Positions 1 to 11,451 are shown, numbered from the stretch's first letter. The stretch is 53,203 bases of DNA from Priapulus caudatus (GCF_000485595.1 NW_014577891.1:1-53203); one strand, 5' to 3'. Notes: generated by a model not told the origin, from the sequence alone. Numbers and translations are program-made.

Positions 1-1007
1 GAGAGAATGAGGAGGGGGAGAGGAGAACTGGTGGAATGGAGGAGGGGGAGAACTGGTGGATGAAGGATGGAGGGGAGAAGCTGGTGAGAAGGAGAGGGGG
101 AGAAGGAGAAGCTGGTGCAGGAGGAGAAGGGGGAGAAGGAGAAGCTGGTGGAGGAGGGGGAGAAGGGAGAAGCTGTTAGAGAGAAGGGGGGGCAGAAGCT
201 GGTGAGAAGGAGGAGGGAGAAGGGAGGAAGCTGTGGAGGCAGGAGGGGGGAGAAGCTGGTGGAAAGGAGGAGGGAGAAACTGGTGGAGAAGAGGAGGGAG
301 AAGGGAGAAGCTGGTGGAGAGGAGGAGGGGGAGAGAGGGAGAAGCTGGTGGAGGTAAGGGGGAGAAGGGAGAAGCTGGTAGAGAAGGAGGGGGCGCAGAA
401 GCTGGTGATAATGGAAGGCAGTGGGAAGGAAGGAGAAGCTGGTGGAGGGAGGAGGAGGGGGAGAAGAGAGAAGGTCTGTGACGGAGGAGGAGGGGGAAAA
501 TTAGAGAAGCTGGGTAGAGAAGGGGAGGGAAGCTGGTGAGAAGGAGGAGGGGGAGAACTGGTGGAGAAGGAGAGGGGGAGAAGGGAAAGCGTGGAGAAGG
601 AGGAGGGGAGAGAAGCTGGTGGAGAGGAGGGGGAGAAGTAGCTGGTGAGAAGGAGGAAGGGGAGAAGGAGAGGGAGAACTGTGGAGAAATGAGAAGGGAA
701 AGGGAGAAGCTGGTGAGAAGGAGGAAGGGAGAGAAGCTGTTGGAGAAGAGGAGGGGGAGAGGAAGAAGCTGGTGGAGGAGGAGGGGGGGAGAAGCTGGTG
801 AGAAGGAAGGAGGAGAGCTGTTGGAAGAAGGAGGAAGGGGGAGAACGGGAGAAGCTGTGGAGAGGAAGGAGGGGGAGAAGGGAGAAGCTGGTGGAGGAGG
901 GGAAGGGAGAATGCTGGTAGAGTAAGGAGGGAAGGGGAGAAGCTGGTGGAGAAGGAGGAGGGGAGAAGGGAGAAGCTGGTGATGGAGGAGGAAGGGGGAG
1001 AGGTGGC
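1..1007 (+). repeat. Polypurine minisatellite, forward orientation
   Basis: Almost pure A/G sequence made of degenerate copies of a unit near 'ggagaagctggtggagaagg' plus a variable gga/ggg spacer, about 25-35 bp per unit. Open reading frames on both strands are long only because the repeat lacks stops in some frames. They encode Arg/Glu/Gly or Ser/Pro/Leu low-complexity strings with no domain, so I do not call genes here. Confidence 0.9.
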
Positions 1008-2930
1008 TTACTCCCCTCCTCCTTCTCCACCAGTCTTCTCCCCCTCCTCTTCTCCACCAGCTTCTCCCTTCCCCTCTTCTCGGCAGCCAGCGTCTCCCCC
1101 TCCTCCTTCTCCACAGCTTCTGCCCCCTCCTCCTTCTCTACAGCTTCTCCCCCTCTTCGCTCTACCAGCTTCTCCTTCTCGCCCTTCTCCTCCTCCACCA
1201 GCTTCTCCTTCTCCCCCTCCTCCTTCTCCACCGCTTCTCTCCTCCTCCTCCACCAGCATCTCCCTCCTCCTTCTCCACGCAGCTTCTCCATCCTCTTCTC
1301 TACCGAGCTTCTTCCCTCCTCCCTCTCCTTCTCCACCAGCTCTCCGCCGTCCATCCTTCTCCCCACCAGCCTTCTGCCCTTCTCCCCCCCCCTCCTCTCT
1401 CCACCAGCTTCTCCTCTCCCGCCTCCTCCTTCTCTTACCCAGCTTCTTCTCTCCCCTCCTCCTTCTCGCACCACTTTCCTCCCTCCTCCTTCTCCCCGGC
1501 AGCCAGCTTTCCTCCTCCTCGCACCAGACTTCTCCCTTCTCCCCCTCCTCCCTTCTCCACCGCTTCTCCCCCTCGACCGTTCCTTCTCAACAGCTTCCCC
1601 TCTCCCCACTTCTCCCTTCTCCCCCTCCTCCTCTTCCCACCAGCTTCTCCCCCTCCGGCTCCTTCTCCACTAGCTTCCTCATTCTCCCCCCCTCCTCTGC
1701 TTCTCCCACCAGCTTCTCCCTCCTCCTTCTCTCAACAGTCTTCTTCTCTCTACCCTCCTCGTGTTCCTTCTCCCACCAGCTTCTCCCCCTCCTCCCTCCT
1801 CTTCTTCACTCCAGCTTCTCCTTTCTCTCCCAGCTGCTTCTCTCTTCTCGCCCCTCCTCCGTCTCCACCCAGCTTCTCCTTCTATCCCCCCCTCCTCTCT
1901 CACCAGCTTCCCCCTCCTCCTCCAACCAGCTCCTCGTTTCTCGCCCCTCTCTCCTCCTCCACCACTTCTCTCTCCTCCTCCTCCACCAGCTTCTCCCTCC
2001 CCTCCCTCCACCACTTCTCCTTTCTCCCGCCTCCTCCTTCTCTTCCCAACCAGCTTCTCCCCTCCTCCTTCTCCACCAGCTTCTCCCTCTCCTCTCCACC
2101 AGCTTCTCCCCCCCTCTCCTTTTCTTCACTGCAGCTTTCCCTCCTCCTTCTCCCACCAGCGTCTCTCCCTCCTCCTTCTGCCACTCAGCTCTCCCTTCAC
2201 CCCTCCTCCTTCTCCACCAGCTCTCCCTCCTTCTCCACCCGCTCTCCCTCCTCCTTCTCCCCAGCTTCTCCCTCCTCCTCTCCCACAGCTTCTCCTCTCC
2301 CCCTCAGCTTCCCTTCTCCCCTCCTCCTCCTCCCACCAAGCTCCTCCCTTCTCGCCCTCCTCCTTCTCACAAGCTTCTCCCTTCCCCCCGTCCTCCTCCT
2401 CTACCACTTCTCCCTCCCTCCCCTCCACAGCGTTCTCCCTTCTCCCCTCCTCTCCTCCACGCAGCGTTCCCCTCCTCGCTCCTCCACTCAGCTTCTCCCT
2501 TTCTCCCCTCCTCCTTATCCCGCAGCTCTCCCTTTCTCCCTGTCCTCCTCCTCACCACTTCTCTCTTCTCCCCTTCTTCCTTCTACACCACCTTCTCCAT
2601 CAGCTTCATCTCCCCCCTCCCCTTCTCCCCGAGCTTCTCCCCCTCCTCCTTCTCCACAGCTTTCTCGCCCCTCCTCCTTCTCACACCAGCGTCTCCTTCT
2701 CCCCTCCTTCTCCTCCACCAGCTTCTCCCTTCTTCCGCTCCCCTTCTCCACCACCTTTCCCCCTTCTCCTTCCCATCCAGCCTTCTCCCCTCCTCGCTCT
2801 CCACCAGCTTCTCCCCCTCCTCCTTCTCCACGCAGCTCCTCCTCTCCTTCTCGCACCAAGCTTCTTCTCGTTCTTCATTCTTCACTAGCTTCTTCCCTAA
2901 ACTCCACCTACTAGTACTACTCTAAACTTT
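1008..2930 (-). repeat. Same minisatellite, inverted (polypyrimidine)
   Basis: From about 1,008 the top strand turns abruptly into C/T sequence with units around 'ctccaccagcttctccccct', the reverse complement of the first 1 kb. The array decays at about 2,900. The arms are unequal (1.0 and 1.9 kb). Either a real inverted duplication or an assembly join could produce the switch. Confidence 0.88.
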
Positions 2931-3066
2931 TCCTTCTCCTCCCCTCAACCCCTTCCCGCTACACTGCTCCTCGCTACCCTGTACCAACGAACTTGGTATC
3001 TTAACACAAACTCCTTCAAGTGTAACCACCTATGTAACACAAGAAGCGGCTGTCATTGGTCGGGTC

Positions 3067-3112
3067 GGGGGGGGGGGGGGGGGGGGGAGGGGGGGGGGGG
3101 GGGGGGGGGGGC
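3067..3112. repeat. Poly-G run
   Basis: About 45 nearly uninterrupted G residues with one A, between the minisatellite and AT-rich DNA. Such a run can form G-quadruplexes, and its length is unreliable in any assembly. Confidence 0.9.
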
Positions 3113-3814
3113 GGGGCTATCTCAGATATTTCGCACTCGTGCAGATATTTCGCAGGCGTCAACCGATAACCACTCTCCCACAACTCATAGCGTAGTAGGT
3201 CATGGTCGCCAACAAGCCACCGCCATTTTAGGAAGCAAGTTCACCACGAAGTTCCCAGGATGCTGCTGTATCTGCTAACTGTGGAACTGTCTGCCTGTGC
3301 TGCTGTCAGCTCATGCTTACTCGTTCTCTGTATAATTGCTCGCGAATCGTCAAGTGTAAGCCGACCTGTCTTTTCAGAGTTCCCCAAGAATACGGAAGTG
3401 AGAAAACATATCCTTTTTTGTCGAATCCATCGTGAAAGAGTTGTGCAATCCTTCGTTGGATACATGTAGTACCAGTGGCAAAGTGTTGTTGTGTGCACAG
3501 GGCGTACTAGATACAATAATCGTAACGCCAAACCCCAAGAGTAGGGTTAGAAAGGCCTCCCTATCTCTTTTGTGGAGGAATGGCCCAGTGAATCACTCAG
3601 GCCGGTTTGGCTGGTGCGTTTTAGAGACTAAATTCCAACTGGGTTTATTTATCAATCACTAAACTTTCCTCCGCTAATCCGGGAACTTACTATGTTTGCA
3701 ATTCTCATGTATAAAACTAATATAAACCTGTTAACAAAAATTCGAAGTGACGAGCGCGGAATTTCGAGCGCGCAATTTCTGTTGACCTGTGACGTACGTA
3801 CGCATTCCTACGGG
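3113..3814. other. No gene recognised
   Basis: AT-rich, with short open frames only. One plus-strand stretch at 3,383-3,468 follows a plausible acceptor (ctgtcttttcag) and reads FPKNTEVRK, faintly THAP-like. No zinc ligands follow in frame, so I leave it uncalled. Confidence 0.5.
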
Positions 3815-4240
3815 AAGTGTCTTATATCAGGCCGGTATCGGCGGATTATCGGTACGCATATATTTGCTAATATAGTTGACTAATCGCGCGTCAATAAAAA
3901 CTCAATATTCACAGAGAGTATAAGCTAAGAACATGTGTCTATAGTATCTAGATATTTTAAGAAATTTTAATCATCTGTAATTGCACTTCCGCCGCCGCAT
4001 ATATTTGCTATACTTGAAGCTAATCGTGCTCAAATAAACTCAATATTCACAAGAGTATCATGAAATTCAAGCCGTACGGAGATGCATTTGCATAATAAAT
4101 GTCTGATACTATAGACACATGTTTAGCTATACTTCTCTGTGAATATTTGAGCTTTATTGACGCGCGATTAGTCAATATATTAGCAAATATTATGCGTACC
4201 GTAAACTCCCGTAACCGGCCTGAATATAGACACTCCATTC
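3815..4240. mobile_element. Short MITE related to the 48.2-52.2 kb element
   Basis: Both ends carry the terminal motif (g)tgtctatattcaggccgg and its complement. Inside them are 'gcatatatttgctaatat' and 'caataaactcaatattcac', also shared with the long terminal repeats at 48,194 and 52,208. The two halves are inverted copies of one another. Flanks attcctac (left) and attcccctac (right) suggest a target duplication of about 8 bp that has mutated. There is no coding capacity. It reads as an internally deleted, foldback derivative of the 4-kb element. Confidence 0.7.
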
Positions 4241-4562
4241 CCCTACGCGCATAGGTTCGGGCTAAACTTCGTCATGCGTCACGACTGACACGCGCAGGCA
4301 TCCCATGATACTTCGATTTTGGAGCCGAAGTTTACAGAATCTTACTGATAGTGCAACTTACTAACAGAAAAATAGTTCCAAGTATTATTGGTGAAAAAAC
4401 AATAAAAACAGTAGTTATTTGGCAATTACTGTGCTATTCTTAAAATGAAGGTGCATCTTACTATAACATTAGAAATGTAAACAGAGGCATTATTTTACTT
4501 AGCAAACCCCTCGTTGTCTAAAAATGTCATTTTATGGAACATTTCTGTGCCCACTTATCAGA
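4241..4562. other. No gene recognised
   Basis: AT-rich single-copy-looking sequence without a supportable feature. Confidence 0.5.
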
Positions 4563-4690
4563 ATGAGCGATAGTCACGTGATCTCTTGTGGTGAAATGAT
4601 TACTGAAGCGCGATAGTTCACGTGACTCTGTGGTGAGAATGATTACTGAGGTTCCGAATCGTAGTGATCTTCTGTGGTGAGAATGTCTAT
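4563..4690 (+). repeat. Three-copy tandem repeat, about 46 bp unit
   Basis: Three diverged copies of gcgatagt(t)cacgtgat followed by 'ctgtggtgagaatgattact'. The unit contains a CACGTG E-box-like palindrome in the first two copies. Confidence 0.75.
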
Positions 4691-6320
4691 TTCTATGAAT
4701 GTAACCATAGCTACAGCGTAACAAATTTATACATTGAGAAGTTAGTAACGTTAGAGTAGTTGAGAAGTTAGTAAACGACGTCCCTCATGGTACTTGTTCT
4801 GGACTACGAAAGAAGATGACCGGTCTTTTCAGGTGTTCGCTGTACCTGTGCAGTCCAACACCATCTTCTACTCTAGACTAGCTACCTAGCAGGAGCTCAG
4901 ATATATCCTATATTATCTTACTCTCGTACAGTCACTAGTAGCTTGGGTTGTAATTATTTTAATGTACTAATACTACTATTAATAGTATTATTAGTTATTA
5001 CTAATACTATAATATATAGTTACTAAACGCCAGCTTAACAAAGTATATGTTCCCCTTGAGATGTTAATTCGTTGTTGTGAATCGATATGGATGTTTCTTT
5101 TGGTTAGCAGTATCGCCTAAGTTTTAATAACGTGTTTAAGAAAGTTTTCCTGCATTCCTGGCGTTTTTTTACACACAAACATTCCATAACATTGATCCAC
5201 TTCTGAATGAATACTCCAACTGCAGGCACACACTACGTATGCGAGCTGCCTTTAATCTCTACCAATGCCCTCGGTCGCGTCTACACCACTCGCTTCAACC
5301 AAACAAGTTAACAGTATAACTATCCCTATCACATAACCTAACAACAAATTAATAAGCGACTCGAGTCGTATATGATAGCAACTGAAGCATCTAAACAGCA
5401 GATGAATTAATCTATGGTGTATATAATCTTTGGCTTTCAATAACAATACTGAACTGAAAGCTGTTTTCTGAAGCTGAACCAATCAATCCCAAAACAACTA
5501 GTGTAGGCTAGGCTAATTAAAATTAATTATTAATTAATTACTTAAGGCTGGAGATTAATTAATAGCTATGAACGCATTATTTGGAAAAGCGAGCATGCGC
5601 AAAGCTAACGTACCCGTAGCCCTCGAGGACATTAAAGATAACGGCTACCGTCCCGTAGCCACTGCAACAAAAATACATTTGTATACTGTGCTAATAGTTT
5701 TGCAACATCACAAAAACCGGCAATTTTCGTCCCATCCGAGGACGTTTTAACGTATTTTCGCGAACATTCCAAGAACATGACTCCTCCATGCACCAAGTAA
5801 ACCAAATAAATCATACGATAGGGAAGTTCTTAAGAATATTTTGGCTAATGTAACCTAAACTAGACCTCCAGCGAATGTTACGAGAAATGTTCCTGTGTTT
5901 GCTGGGTCTGCTGATAGCGCTGCAGGCCTGCCAATCTCTCACGCATACACACCGTGAAGACTCACCATTTTAACCAAATGTCACCTCTCACCACGCTGAT
6001 CTTACAATATGCTCACGGCACACAACAAAAATGCTGAGATATTCACGCAAGAGATATCTCTTCGATGAATAAAACGCTGAAATATCTCATGCACAGCAAA
6101 AAATATCTTACATATCTGAAAACGATCACTTTAGTAATGCACCAATTTAATTGCAAGCAAATTGAAAGTTATGAAAATGCAAAAAGCTCCCTACCGTGGG
6201 AGGGAAGAAAATCCCTCCAACGCCCACCACCCCTGCTCGCGTCGGCTTCGCTCCGTCGCCATCGTCACTCTCATGCCTATCACCAATGTTTGGCAGGCCT
6301 GTGATAGTGATACTGAATTG
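4691..6320. other. No gene recognised
   Basis: AT-rich. Contains a quasi-palindromic run of attaatagtatta/taatact elements at about 4,955-5,025 and TTAATTAA-rich DNA at 5,510-5,565. Open frames are short and featureless. Confidence 0.5.
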
Positions 6321-6410
6321 GGTCAGTCCCAGGGTACTGCCGAACGTACCCTGGGTGCGGTCCGGTATACCGGAACGTACCCATGGTAACTACTATAGCT
6401 GATTATGGTT

Positions 6411-6448
6411 TAGGGTTAGTCGTTAGTAATTAGGGTAGGGTTAGGGAG
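6411..6448 (+). repeat. Degenerate TTAGGG repeat (arm 1)
   Basis: tttagggttag ... attagggtagggttaggg, on the left arm of the foldback. Confidence 0.7.
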
Positions 6449-6670
6449 TCGGCGGAGGCGACTCGTTACTCAGTTAGTGGAGTAGGCGAGGTACGGTCTG
6501 GCATATTAGATGCTACGCTGAGAGGGTCTAAATCCCCGGGTAACTGCCGGAAACGTACCCTTGGGGGGGTACAGTGCGGTATAAACGGAACGTACCCTGG
6601 TACATCTAATATGCCGGACCGTACCTTGCCTTCTACTAACGAGGCCCCTAGGGAGTCACGCTACGCTACT

Positions 6671-6735
6671 CTTTAACCAACTCTAACCCTAACCCTAACC
6701 CATAATTGCTAACCCTAATGCCTAACCCTAACCAT
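6671..6735 (-). repeat. Degenerate CCCTAA repeat (arm 2)
   Basis: 'ctaaccctaaccctaaccc' followed by diverged copies. It is the inverted partner of the TTAGGG-like arm at 6.4 kb. Confidence 0.8.
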
Positions 6736-6892
6736 ATCAAATAAGTGAACGCAGGGTGAAAGTTCCGGTATAGGACCGTACCGAGGTAACGTTCCGGCAG
6801 TACGCTGGGGGACATAGACCCTATGAGCAGTAGTATTTAGTACCAGGATACGTTCCGGCAGTAACCCTGGGCGGACATACAGCGCCCCTAGG

Positions 6893-7380
6893 CCAGCTTT
6901 TTTAATAATTGGGGGGGGGGGGGGGTTTCGTTTTTCAAATGTTGGCAATTTGCTCCGCAGGCGCGTGTACATGATTTGTACCAAGGGGGTCTAACGTAAC
7001 GCGAGAGGAAGTTGCGAAAGCACGGCGAAGGGGGGCTGGGTAATTTTTAATAATTACACCCCCTCAGCATGCGTTTTGCGCGAGCCCCAAAAAAAAGGGG
7101 GCGGTCTGGACTCCCTGGACCCCCTGTACACGCCCCTGCTCGGGCGCGAAGCGACCAGGCGAGGGAGCCAAGCGACCGAGCGGGGGGAGGGTATGGGAGG
7201 GGGTGTTCACTGTTCACCCTCCCGCACGATGGAGATTTTGCAATTATTACACTAAAATGGAGCGACCTGAAATGAAATTCTTGCAAATTTAAAAAAAAAA
7301 TTTTTTTTTGCTTGGGGGAGGAAGCTCGGGGGGGGGGTGTTCGTTCGAACCCCCCCCGAACCCCCCCTGGCTACGGGCTT
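6893..7380. mobile_element. Probable MITE with 'ggctacgggc' end
   Basis: The right end reads ccccctggctacgggcttg. The left end near 6,893 reads cctaggccagc followed by a G-run. Interior G/C homopolymers frame a ~400-bp non-coding body. Both flanks carry gacatagaccctat(g/c)agca, so the element sits inside, or next to, a duplicated flank. The left terminal repeat is weak. Confidence 0.45.
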
Positions 7381-7423
7381 GACATAGACCCTATCAGCAA
7401 TACTATTAGTATTGCAGATGAGA

Positions 7424-7660
7424 TGGGGTCGTTAATTGTCGTATCAGGTACTACAGATATGTACCCGAGGTATAGTTTTAGGTTGTTTAGTATTGTTTAT
7501 ATTTTTATATGTGGTATGTTTAGAGTTAGGGTTAGGGTTAGGCTTAGAGTTAGTGTTAGGGTTAGGGTACACTTCTGTAGTACAAGTCTGGTACACTTTG
7601 TGTATATACATATATGTACCTCGGGTACATATCTGTAGTACCTGATACGACAACGACCCC
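7424..7660. repeat. Foldback enclosing TTAGGG repeats
   Basis: The left arm (7,424-7,471; 'gtatcaggtactacagatat') and right arm (7,612-7,662; 'atatctgtagtacctgatac') are near-perfect inverted repeats of about 45 bp. The loop holds 7,519-7,568, a degenerate (TTAGGG)n tract. Confidence 0.85.
7519..7568 (+). repeat. Interstitial telomere-like repeat
   Basis: gttagggttagggttagg followed by variants ttagagttagtg, in the loop of the 7.4-kb foldback. Confidence 0.8.
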
Positions 7661-7687
7661 TTGCGCATTAGTATTATGTATTATCAC

Positions 7688-7848
7688 ATTTAACCCACTG
7701 GCAGCAATAACAAGCCCGCACTTACAGCACACATGCGGCCATTGACTATTATAACAAGTCATAACAAGTTATAACAAGTTGTTATAATAGTCAATGGTCG
7801 CGTGTGTGCTGTACGTGCGGGCTTGTTCTTGCTGCCAGTGATTTAACC
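7688..7848. mobile_element. 145-bp hAT-type foldback MITE with 8-bp target duplication
   Basis: The element at 7,696-7,840 begins cactggcagcaa and ends ttgctgccagtg. Its two ~62-bp halves are inverted copies with only a few mismatches. It is flanked on both sides by the perfect 8-bp duplication atttaacc (7,688-7,695 and 7,841-7,848). An 8-bp duplication with short CA..TG termini is the hAT signature. There is no coding capacity. Confidence 0.88.
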
Positions 7849-8198
7849 GTATTAATTTAGGCTGTTTTATGATTTTATCGATAGGATTATAGATTCTATC
7901 ATTTCTATTCCTATCATTCTTGATTCTAGACTAGTACTAGTAGTAGTAGGCTAATAGTAGTATATTACTAATTTAGTATTTGCATCTCATGTTTCCGCTC
8001 TTAGTCTTAGTCTTACTCTTAGTCTTACTCTTTAAGTTTAACCCGGCCCCCCCACTCAGTGTTATTTAGGCTACGCATATGCTCGTTCCCTCCCTTTGAA
8101 AGCACCCCCCTATCTCAGGACTGCCAAAATTTCTAAACCCCCCTTTCGCGGGCTTTTTGCGGGTTTTTCCTGCCTTGGAGAACCCCCTAAATCCGGAA

Positions 8199-8327
8199 CA
8201 CTACGTATAGACTGGTACCCATTCGCCACCTTCACTCCGGTACATATCCTTCGCTACACTGACGTAGTGACGTTAGTGTAGCGTGTGGAACTGTTGACCG
8301 GGTACCAGTCTACACTACGTAGTGTAG
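8199..8327. repeat. Nested inverted repeat
   Basis: The outer arms are cactacgtatagactggtacc and 'ggtaccagtctacactacgt'. The inner hairpin cgctacactgacgt/acgttagtgtagcg lies at 8,252-8,282. Probably a foldback MITE. No target duplication was identified. Confidence 0.7.
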
Positions 8328-9588
8328 AGTTCAGTGATCGAGGGGAACTAGGGAGCAATATTTTTATTTTTCAAAATGAATTAATCCTGAATGAGCTTTC
8401 AAAACTAGCAGGAATTTCAGGAATTTGATCGCGGGATTTGATGAAGTTTTCTATGATATTCAAGATGAAAGAGAGAGAGAGGAAAAACACCCCTTTTTAA
8501 AGAAATCTTCTTGTGAAAAGTCAAATACACTCCCTTTTTTACAATTCTTGGGTCGGATTTTGTCGCGCGAAAAATACCCCTTTACCGGAGATTTTGGGAA
8601 CACGCATGCGGTCCTTCCGACCTCGGAGTGGGGGGGGGCGGGCTCTTTAATAGTTATATTACTATTAGTATATAGTCCTGTTATGCACTAGTCAATTGAC
8701 ACTTAGGAATTAACGTTTAGGTAGTGTTAAAGTTAGACATTTCCCCCGGTCCCCGGGGACACCTTAATTCATAGTTTAAACCCCCACCCCTCCATGGCCC
8801 CGGTGTTTTGGTCGATTCAGACGATAAATGTAATTCAGATTTTGGCGTAAAACGTTCAAGGCTATAGTAGGCTATTCCTGGGATGTTCAAACACCTGAAA
8901 TCAGATGTAAAAATGCTGTTTGATGATTGTAGTGTGATGATTTTTATGGTTTATACACTGTATATTGTATTACGGTATCTGGAGTGAATACTATATAGAT
9001 AGTTCAATTTCTATGACTCATTCCTACATGTCATTATTAATAGTGTTTTGAATTTACACTAACAACTGTGTGTTTAAGCTGTTTATACTTATTAGCGTGA
9101 CTGAAGTAAGAATTTTTACTTTGTCTTTGTATAATATCATAGTTAAATGTATTAAAGCATACAATATGCAGTCTCATTCAAGGTAATTATTGTGAGAGGG
9201 AGGAGGTGAGAGCAACACAATAAATTAATTGTTATGGCGCTAGGCCCGAGGTGATAGCCTTAGAACCAGCTGGGCCAGATTCAAGAAGAGTTTGTACGCA
9301 CAATATCGTGTGTACGCACAAACAGGGATTTAGGTGGTATTCTAAAAGAATTCTATTTCGCCAAAAACATTCTAGTAAGTGCATACGGTAGCCTACTCAC
9401 AGCTGAGAGCATGCGTAAGCACAAAATCTGAGCATGTAAATTGCTACCGAATACCGAATACTAGAGATATACCTGAGTGAAAATATTGCTATAACACTAC
9501 ATGTATTTTATTCCAAACGTAAAGGTAAACGTCATTATAACAACGTACAATGGTATTTAAAGTTTCTATTTAACTATATAACTCACAC
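8328..9588. other. No gene recognised
   Basis: AT-rich with small C/G homopolymer runs and no supportable feature. Confidence 0.5.
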
Positions 9589-9690
9589 TCATGCACGCAC
9601 GCACGCAAGCACATGCGGGCACACACACACACCCCCCACACACACATGCCCGCAATCACACACACGCACTCACGCGCACACATATATACA
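9589..9690 (+). repeat. CA/CG-rich microsatellite
   Basis: Imperfect (CA)n and (CACG)n, alternating purine-pyrimidine DNA. Confidence 0.85.
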
Positions 9691-9723
9691 CGTACACACG
9701 AGATCCGCCATCTTGTTTAACGG

Positions 9724-9836
9724 TTCAGCATTAAATCCCCCGCTATTCAAGGTACGCATTAAATTCCCCGCGCCCCCGGGGAATTTACGCTATTAAATGC
9801 GCGTTAAATCCCCCGCATATCCCCGTTAATTCCCCC
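9724..9836. repeat. Short tandem 'attaaatccccg' motif
   Basis: (t)taaat(t/c)ccccgc recurs several times around a cccccgggg palindrome. Low-order repeat of unknown origin. Confidence 0.55.
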
Positions 9837-9990
9837 ACCCGTCCTGGGGGTCGGGGGGTGGGGGTGTCGATTGACTAGTGCAATACTTCCTTTAATCATA
9901 CCGCAGTGTTTAGAAGTACCTCTACTTTAGCTCTAGACTCTAGTACTGCATGTAGCCAGTGATGAAAACTTACCAAGAAATGTAGTAGCC

Positions 9991-10028
9991 AGCTGGGCCC
10001 CTAAAGTAAAAATATTAGGGGCCCAGCT
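9991..10028. repeat. Perfect hairpin, 14-bp arms
   Basis: agctgggcccctaa and ttaggggcccagct with a 10-bp loop. The preceding cagtgatgaaaactt at 9,957 resembles hAT-like ends seen elsewhere in the window. Confidence 0.7.
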
Positions 10029-10393
10029 TATGGCACGAAGCGCCGAAGTTCGGGATTTGTCTTCTTGGATATTGACACTAAAATGGTGCTCTAATATGCA
10101 TTCTGAGCATGCAGATTCAGAGCAAATATTTTGAGAAAAGAACCGCAAGTCTTTTTTGCAAACGGTACAAAGTCTATGAAAATACATGATGTCATATCAA
10201 TAGGGCAACAGAGTCAGGTGGGGCCCGATGAAACTTGCACAACGAGTGGCCAATACAGATAGTTATTTAGGGGACTCCGTACTATACCTTAGTGACAATT
10301 AAAGAAGTAAAAAAGAAGTACTTCAACAATTTCCACATTTGTTTTCATCTCGCAATTAATGAGGGACCTACAAAAACAATAGGTATATAGGGG
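10029..10393. other. No gene recognised
   Basis: AT-rich, no supportable feature. Confidence 0.5.
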
Positions 10394-11170
10394 GTGCTGA
10401 TAAGCAACTCGGTCCTGCGCTACAAGTGCTGCGCGGTGTTTACAAGTGAAAACTGTACTGTACGTACCGTGTTCTGTTGTTCAACTCGGTGTTGTTTTTA
10501 CCTGGGACAATCCCAACCGAATATTGTGTACTACATTGTGGAAGAGGGGGAGGACATGCTTTCCCTGTACATTTTAAGCAGCGACGTGCATAGATTAGAG
10601 CTGTGAGACGATGAGAAAATAACTACTCTGAGACCTTCCAAGTACGCGCGTGCATGTCGAGATCATTTTGATGAATCGGACTACGTTGAGACAACCTAGC
10701 TCGTATGGTATGTTTTTTTATTATTGGCAGATTCAGTAATCAGTTGCCCTAATGTATCTTCGATGTATAAGTATATTTCAAATCAACAGCTAATGCGAAA
10801 CAAGCTTTACCAGGCTGCGAGATTAATATCAATACACATTTTCAATATATTATTATTAGTAATATTACCATTTCTTGGAGGGCAATGGAGCTAATCTGAA
10901 ACAAATACTTACTTAGTCTTTGCATTGTAGCCAGTATGTTTTTCATGTTGGGTTAACGCGTTCCTAATCTTGAATATATGTATGATCATGCACTCATTAG
11001 CGTTAAGCAGCTAGGGGCCTGTGGGTTGATAGAGTATATAAAGTACTGGACAGTCTACTATACAGTAGCCTGTATACATGCTGTATATGGTGATATATAT
11101 ATATATNNNNNNNNNNNNNNNNNNNNNNNNNNNNNNNNNNNNNNNNNNNNNNNNNNNNNNNNNNNNNGTA

Positions 11171-11257
<87 letters not shown>

Positions 11258-11402
11258 GTATAATTCTGCTGTGGCTTATTTTTTTAGGAACTGCATCACT
11301 TTCGAGGAAGTTGAAATGCACAGCTGTCCCTCACGTTTTTCCTTGGAACAGTCTGTGCTCACCCAGTTCTCTGGAGCGGACGGAAAGAGTGAGCAAACGG
11401 TA
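10394..11402 (+). pseudogene. THAP-domain gene remnant, two exons
   Basis: Exon 1 (10,394-10,699) reads in one frame through a single in-frame TGA (10,604-10,606). It ends in PSKYARACRDHFDESDY, the C-x2-H half of a THAP C2CH zinc finger, a DNA-binding domain common in animal transposases. After an intron containing AT and CT microsatellites and a gap, an acceptor (ttatttttttag) opens exon 2 at 11,286. It reads SRKLKCTAVPHVFPW and then Ser/Glu/Arg-rich residues, matching the AVPxxF segment that closes THAP domains. The in-frame stop and a further stop after exon 2 suggest decay. No transposase catalytic domain follows. It may be a separate relative of the THAP-DDE gene at 24-36 kb. Domain call inferred from motif spacing. 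Confidence 0.5.
11089..11258. repeat. (AT)n, assembly gap, (AT)n(CT)n
   Basis: A dinucleotide array surrounds 61 Ns at 11,107-11,167. The gap size is likely arbitrary. Confidence 0.95.
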
Positions 11403-11451
11403 AAGGGTAATTCAAAGGCAGCTCGAGTTGGAGGACATGCAGCGGCTTAAT

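Larger units (their letters stand above)
6325..6890. repeat. Foldback cluster with 'cagggtactgccggaacgtac' palindromes and telomere-like arms
   Basis: The palindromic word gggtactgccg(g)aacgtaccc occurs repeatedly at 6,328-6,389, 6,536-6,603 and 6,756-6,880. Two arms are inverted copies: 6,405-6,515 (TTAGGG-like, then 'ggtacggtctggcatattag') and 6,600-6,735 ('ctaatatgccggaccgtacc', then CCCTAA-like). The same palindrome recurs at 40.6 kb, together with gacatagaccct. Confidence 0.75.

Noticed and set aside
176-2925. Very long open frames (up to 659 codons) on both strands
   Set aside because: They are translations of a polypurine/polypyrimidine minisatellite: low complexity, no domain, frames open on both strands at once.
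3260-3662. Possible THAP-like or small-protein exon
   Set aside because: Only a short FPKNTEVRK similarity; no zinc ligands or neighbouring exons in frame.
9933-10187. 84-codon minus-strand frame with several Cys
   Set aside because: Overlaps a hairpin and repeat ends; cysteine spacing fits no zinc finger.
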